From: Planctomycetaceae bacterium
GTDB taxonomy: Bacteria > Planctomycetota > Planctomycetia > Pirellulales > JAEUIK01
NCBI GenBank assembly: GCA_016793185.1
Contig: JAEUIK010000435.1
Span: 1-8,770 of the forward strand
Direction of reading: 5' to 3'
DNA length: 8,770 nucleotides
The stretch's first letter is position 1, and each line of letters starts with the position of its first letter. Positions 6,206 through 8,770 of this stretch are shown here, in pieces. The notes beneath the pieces are model-generated. The model saw only the letters and a program-made list of their open reading frames with translations, made no database searches and was not told the origin of the DNA. Made by a program: the position numbers and the translations under genes.

Positions 6206-7411
6206 TTACAGGCCATCGCGGCCGAGGCGATAGAGGGCCTCGCTCGCCAGTTCCAGTTCGTCGAGCGGTAGCCACTCGTCGGCGGTATGCGCCTGGTCGA
6301 TCGAACCGGGCCCGAAGACCACGCTGGGCACCCCCGACGCCGCGATCTGCGCCGCATCGGTGCCGAAGGGGACGCCGATGCGTTCTCCCTGCCCGCTGAG
6401 CTCGCGGCTGATTGCCCCCAGCCGATTCGCGACCGCCGCATTGGCGCCGTCGGCCAGTGGCTCTCCCTCCAGGAACGGCGCGTCGTGCTGAATTTCGAAG
6501 TCGATGCCCGGGTAATTCGCCACGAAGTCGATCACGTGCCGATAGGCTGACGCGCGCGTCTCACCTGGCAATATCCGGCGGTCGATTTCAATGGTGCACC
6601 GATCGGGCACGGTATTGACGCTGATGCCGCCGCGGATGGTGCCCACGCTGAGCGTCACCTGCCCGCAGAGCGAATGCTGCGGGAGCCGAGGAGCGGCATC
6701 GCGCTGGTAGGCTTCGAGCGCGGCGAGCAGGCGCGCCATCTTGTAGATGGCATTGTCGCCCAGGTGCGGTTGCGAGCTGTGCACGGCCTTGCCGCGCGTC
6801 TGGGCGCGCCAGCGGACGGTTCCTTTGTGCGCGACAACCACGTTGAGCCGCGTGGGTTCGGCGATCACGCCGGCGTCGGGCACGCGGGGAATGAAACCGG
6901 CCAGCGCTTTCCACGCGGAAGTCGTCCAGAGTTCGGTCAGCGCCGTCGCGCCGGTATAACCGTGCTCCTCGTTGACAGTGCAGGCCATGATCAAGGTGGG
7001 CATTCCGTCGGGACGTTCGGCGGCCAGTCGGGCGAAGGCCCCGAGCATGGCAGTCATTCCCCCCTTGATGTCGCATGAACCGCGACCATAGATCCGCCCG
7101 TCGCGCACCAGGGGAGTCCAAGGGGGAATCGTCATGCCGTCGACCGGCACGGTGTCCTGATGCGCCTCGAACAACAACACTTGCCCCCCGGCGTCGGGCG
7201 GCACTCGGCCGTCGATCCGCGCGATGATATTGTCGCGCTGCGGCTCGACCGTCTGGCGGACGTAATCGACCCCCAGCTGGCGAAAGAACGCTTCGAGGTA
7301 TTCGGTAACTCGATATTCGAGGAACTCGGGCCCCTTGAGGTCGCGCCCCATCGGGTTCACGCTGGGAAGCGAGATCAGATCGCTCAAAGTCGTCACAAGA
7401 TCCAACGCCAT
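6206..7411 (-). CDS. M20-family metallopeptidase (ArgE/DapE/ACY1-like deacylase)
   Basis: A 401-residue cytoplasmic zinc hydrolase that should cleave an N-acyl or peptide amide bond. All M20 signature residues are present: H84 and D86 in EAHQDTVPV, bridging D114 in GRGSCDIKGG, catalytic E148 and ligand E149 in TVNEEHGYTG, E185 in VIAEPT, and H375 in QAHTADEW. The inserted dimerisation domain (about 190-305) carries the usual VHSSQPHLGDNAI with H211. Length is typical. Substrate is not certain: acetylornithine deacetylase and succinyl-diaminopimelate desuccinylase are the classic members, but no Arg or Lys biosynthesis gene is nearby, so no symbol is given. The ATG at 7411 gives a standard N-terminus (LVTTLSDLISLPSVNP). 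It heads a minus-strand group with two small genes downstream and is divergent from nuoA. Confidence 0.93.
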   Translation of the reverse strand: MALDLVTTLSDLISLPSVNPMGRDLKGPEFLEYRVTEYLEAFFRQLGVDYVRQTVEPQRDNIIARIDGRVPPDAGGQVLLFEAHQDTVPVDGMTIPPWTPLVRDGRIYGRGSCDIKGGMTAMLGAFARLAAERPDGMPTLIMACTVNEEHGYTGATALTELWTTSAWKALAGFIPRVPDAGVIAEPTRLNVVVAHKGTVRWRAQTRGKAVHSSQPHLGDNAIYKMARLLAALEAYQRDAAPRLPQHSLCGQVTLSVGTIRGGISVNTVPDRCTIEIDRRILPGETRASAYRHVIDFVANYPGIDFEIQHDAPFLEGEPLADGANAAVANRLGAISRELSGQGERIGVPFGTDAAQIAASGVPSVVFGPGSIDQAHTADEWLPLDELELASEALYRLGRDGL

Positions 7412-7464
7412 CCGATTCGCGCCTGACGCATGAAGGTGTCGAAGTTCGGCCCAGGTCGGGGGGC

Positions 7465-7470
7465 CATTCT
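7465..7470 (-). promoter_or_regulatory. Possible -10 box of the M20 peptidase gene
   Basis: TAGAAT on the minus strand (5 of 6 to the -10 consensus) would place a start near 7458, 47 bases before the ATG at 7411. No recognisable -35 hexamer lies 16-18 bases upstream, so this is weak. Confidence 0.25.
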
Positions 7471-7725
7471 ACCGCGACCCACGGGGCTCCGACACGTACC
7501 CCGGACCGTCGGTTGATCATTCCCCTCGCGGCCGGGGCCAGGCTCGATCCCCGTGGCAAACTCCACAGAATTCGGCGCCGCGGCGGACGACACCTGACAA
7601 ATGTCCCTGGAACGGCGTGAGCCCAACAATAGGGTTTGAAATCGGACGCGCTGCGGTCGAAGAAAGCAAAAATAACCCCCAGAAGTGGGGTGGAGTGGCT
7701 GCGGTAAACCACAAATAATCTGACA

Positions 7726-7753
7726 TGTGCGGGGGGGTCAAACCCCCTGTACA
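7726..7753 (+). repeat. Strong hairpin next to the first terminator
   Basis: GGGGGT (7733-7738) pairs with ACCCCC (7742-7747) around a 3-base CAA loop. After one bulged G (7731), the stem continues with TGTGC (7726-7730) against GTACA (7749-7753), one G-T pair included. The result is about 12 base pairs ending only 3 bases before the terminator stem. An AATAAT box lies just upstream (7714-7719) but has no good -35 partner. The two adjacent stems look like the 3' part of a small structured RNA. Confidence 0.5.
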
Positions 7754-7756
7754 CGA

Positions 7757-7796
7757 CCCTTTGCAGGTTCCTGCCCCGCCTGCAGAGGGTTTTTTT
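7757..7796 (+). terminator. Rho-independent terminator without an obvious gene upstream
   Basis: CCCTTTGCAGG (7757-7767) pairs with CCTGCAGAGGG (7779-7789) over 11 base pairs with one G-T wobble and an 11-base loop, followed directly by seven T (7790-7796). This is a textbook plus-strand terminator. The nearest plus-strand gene upstream ends at 5317, past three minus-strand genes, so it probably ends a short non-coding transcript. The loop holds a second CCTGC (7770-7774) able to pair with the same GCAGG, which allows a competing smaller stem. Confidence 0.75.
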
Positions 7797-7885
7797 ATGC
7801 GCCGAGGATGGGCATGGACTTCGTCGGAGTGCCAGCCCGCCGATCCTTTCCCTGGGAAGACCACTCGGGTTTGCCCGCTGAAAAC

Positions 7886-7917
7886 GCAGTGACGGCCCAG
7901 GTACTGCGGGCCGCTGC
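7886..7917 (+). repeat. Long bulged hairpin between the two terminators
   Basis: CGGCCC (7893-7898) pairs with GGGCCG (7908-7913) around a 9-base loop; below a 3-base TGA bulge, GCAG (7886-7889) pairs with CTGC (7914-7917). A smaller perfect hairpin, CGGG-TTTG-CCCG (7866-7877), lies just before it. Together they suggest folded RNA in the 7797-8009 interval, though GC-rich DNA yields such stems easily. Confidence 0.4.
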
Positions 7918-7969
7918 TTCGGCTCCCGTCGGCCTGGCGACGCCGGGCGGAGAACGGACCACCGGCTAG

Positions 7970-7998
7970 TTGACCGCAGGATCCAACGGCGTTAAGAT
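7970..7998 (+). promoter_or_regulatory. Promoter-like pair just upstream of the second terminator
   Basis: TTGACC (7970-7975, 5 of 6) and TAAGAT (7993-7998, 4 of 6) have the optimal 17-base spacer. Transcription would start near 8005, only about five bases before the terminator stem at 8010. It is either a chance match or a start whose RNA opens with a terminator hairpin, as in transcription attenuation of nuo. Confidence 0.3.
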
Positions 7999-8009
7999 TT
8001 CCGCCAGCG

Positions 8010-8041
8010 CCCGACCCGCACACCTGGGTCGGGTTCTTTTT
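8010..8041 (+). terminator. Rho-independent terminator upstream of the nuo operon
   Basis: CCCGACCC (8010-8017) and GGGTCGGG (8026-8033) form a perfect 8-base-pair stem with an 8-base loop, followed by TTCTTTTT (8034-8041). It would stop plus-strand transcription 70 bases before the nuoA start codon, either insulating nuo from an upstream small transcript or acting as an attenuator. Confidence 0.75.
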
Positions 8042-8048
8042 GGATTCC

Positions 8049-8070
8049 CTTTGTGAAACGATTCACAAAG
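8049..8070. promoter_or_regulatory. CRP/FNR-superfamily-type operator upstream of nuoA
   Basis: CTTTGTGAA (8049-8057) and TTCACAAAG (8062-8070) form a perfect 9-base inverted repeat with a 4-base centre (ACGA). Inside it is TGTGA (8052-8056), six bases, TCACA (8063-8067), the exact E. coli CRP consensus spacing. A TGC followed by AATAAG (8083-8091) could be an extended -10 box with a start near 8098, which puts the palindrome centre (8059.5) about 39 bases upstream, close to the -41.5 of class II CRP activation. No good -35 hexamer is present, as expected for an activator-dependent promoter. The regulator itself is unknown; the palindrome could instead form an RNA hairpin. Confidence 0.55.
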
Positions 8071-8111
8071 TGGCGATACTCATGCAATAAGCCTTTGCTC
8101 CCTAGGGCCTT

Positions 8112-8510
8112 ATGGAATCCGTCTGGCTCCCGATCTTTCTGTTTGCCGCGACCGCCTCGCTCCTTTCGGTGACGATGGTGGTCATCAGCTATCTGGTCGG
8201 GCCCCAGCGTCAGGGAGCCGTCAAGGAAATGCCCTACGAAAGCGGCATGGATCCGATCCATGACGCGCGTCGCCGATTCGATGTCCGCTTCCACCTGGTG
8301 GCGATCGCCTTCCTGGTGTTCGACGTCGAGTTGCTCTTCCTTTACCCCTGGGCGGTCGCCAGCCAGAACCCCGCCGGACTCGAGGCGGCCGTGAGCGAGG
8401 GGTTGGTGAGCGGCCGGGGCCTGATCTTTGCCGAGGTGCTGGTCTTTATCGCCCTGCTTGCCGGGGGCTTCGCCTACGCGTGGCGGAAGGGAGTGTTCGA
8501 ATGGCGCTAG
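8112..8510 (+). CDS. nuoA: NADH-quinone oxidoreductase subunit A
   Basis: A 132-residue membrane subunit of respiratory complex I, located at the joint between the membrane arm and the peripheral arm near the quinone site. Three membrane helices are visible at about 5-29, 60-80 and 103-124. The conserved loop between helices 1 and 2 holds YESGMDP (42-48) and the basic RRRFDVRF (53-60), and helix 2 carries FLVFDVELLFLYPW (67-80) with the conserved acidic D71 and E73. The Cys often found in this loop (YECG) is Ser here, a common variant. Length is typical. A short AGGG lies 4 bases before the ATG. The stop overlaps the nuoB start by ten bases, indicating translational coupling. First gene of the nuo operon. 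Confidence 0.96.
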   Translation: MESVWLPIFLFAATASLLSVTMVVISYLVGPQRQGAVKEMPYESGMDPIHDARRRFDVRFHLVAIAFLVFDVELLFLYPWAVASQNPAGLEAAVSEGLVSGRGLIFAEVLVFIALLAGGFAYAWRKGVFEWR

Positions 8511-8770
8511 AACTCCCCGAAAACGTCGTCGTCAGCAAGCTCGACGAACTGGCCAATTGGTGCCGCAAGAACAGCCTGTGGCCGATGCCCTTTGCCACGG
8601 CTTGCTGCGGTATCGAGCTGATGGCGACGGGGGCGAGCCGGCACGATCTGGCCCGGTTCGGCGCCGAGGTGTTTCGCTTCAGCCCGCGGCAGTGCGACCT
8701 GATGATCGTCGCCGGCCGGGTGGTGATGAAGATGCTCCCCGTGCTGCAACGCATCTGGCAGCAGATGCAC
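8501..8770 (+). CDS. nuoB: NADH-quinone oxidoreductase subunit B, N-terminal part (cut by window edge)
   Basis: The first 90 residues of the complex I subunit that carries iron-sulfur cluster N2, the last electron carrier before quinone. NWCRKNSLWPMPFATACCGIELMA (19-42) contains the tandem C35-C36 that ligate N2, followed by ARFGAEVFRFSPRQCDLMIVAG (51-72) and KMLPVLQRIWQQM (77-89). The remaining two N2 cysteines should lie beyond the window. C21 and C65 are extra cysteines not expected to bind the cluster. The ATG at 8501 lies inside the end of nuoA (ten-base overlap), so the two are co-transcribed. Confidence 0.96.
   Translation, partial: MALELPENVVVSKLDELANWCRKNSLWPMPFATACCGIELMATGASRHDLARFGAEVFRFSPRQCDLMIVAGRVVMKMLPVLQRIWQQMH

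Larger units (their letters stand above)
7412..8111. other. Gene-poor divergent region with several RNA-type hairpins, upstream of nuoA
   Basis: About 700 bases without a convincing gene. In order it contains: a weak minus-strand promoter box (7465-7470); a weak hairpin (7675-7691) followed on the minus strand by TATTTTT; a strong hairpin (7726-7753); a terminator (7757-7796); a structured stretch with hairpins 7866-7877 and 7886-7917; a promoter-like pair (7970-7998); a second terminator (8010-8041); and a CRP-like palindrome (8049-8070). Signatures of tmRNA, RNase P RNA and SRP RNA were looked for and not found, and no tRNA fits. A 51-codon frame from the ATG at 7814 to 7969 has GAGG six bases upstream and lies between the two terminators, but its peptide has no recognisable feature, so it is not called as a gene. 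Confidence 0.6.

Noticed and set aside
7667..7691. Minus-strand hairpin (ACCCC/GGGGT) followed by TATTTTT, terminator-like
   Set aside because: The stem is only five base pairs and no minus-strand gene ends upstream of it, so it was not called as a terminator.
7517..8023. Minus-strand 168-codon frame containing a CGVCH (haem c-like CxxCH) motif
   Set aside because: It runs antisense through both terminators and several hairpins, has no signal peptide or other cytochrome features, and the single CxxCH is plausible by chance.

Overview
The window looks like ordinary chromosome of a GC-rich bacterium, most likely a planctomycete of the Pirellulales type. That placement is inference. It rests on the high GC, weak or absent Shine-Dalgarno sites, a small Tyr-rich exported protein of a kind I associate with planctomycetes, and an MBL-fold hydrolase whose sequence resembles planctomycete relatives. 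No insertion sequence, integrase, CRISPR array, tRNA, rRNA or phage gene was seen.

Layout, left to right. (1) Minus strand, 772 to the left edge: the N-terminal 257 codons of lysyl-tRNA synthetase (lysS), behind a good sigma70-type promoter. (2) Plus strand, 1167-5317: a response regulator with REC, GGDEF and degenerate HD-GYP domains; a YeeZ-like NAD(P)-binding epimerase-family protein; an MBL-fold metallo-hydrolase with its own likely promoter; and a small secreted Tyr-rich protein. (3) Minus strand, 7411-5386: an M20-family (ArgE/DapE-like) metallopeptidase, a short helical hypothetical protein and a PHA-granule-region family protein, possibly one transcript. (4) A gene-poor stretch, 7412-8111, rich in RNA-type signals. 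(5) Plus strand from 8112: nuoA and the start of nuoB, the head of a complex I (NADH:quinone oxidoreductase) operon, with overlapping genes.

The coding content is mostly housekeeping or signalling, and I found no defence system or biosynthetic cluster. The most interesting part is the 700-base stretch before nuoA. It holds two clear rho-independent terminators on the plus strand (7757-7796 and 8010-8041) with no convincing gene feeding either. It also holds several strong hairpins and, 41 bases before the nuoA start codon, a perfect 9-base inverted repeat containing TGTGA-N6-TCACA, the CRP/FNR-superfamily operator pattern. This suggests at least one unannotated small RNA and CRP-type control of complex I. 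The second point of interest is the response regulator: its diguanylate cyclase looks intact, while its fused HD-GYP domain keeps the fold-defining sequence but has lost the metal-binding and GYP signature residues.
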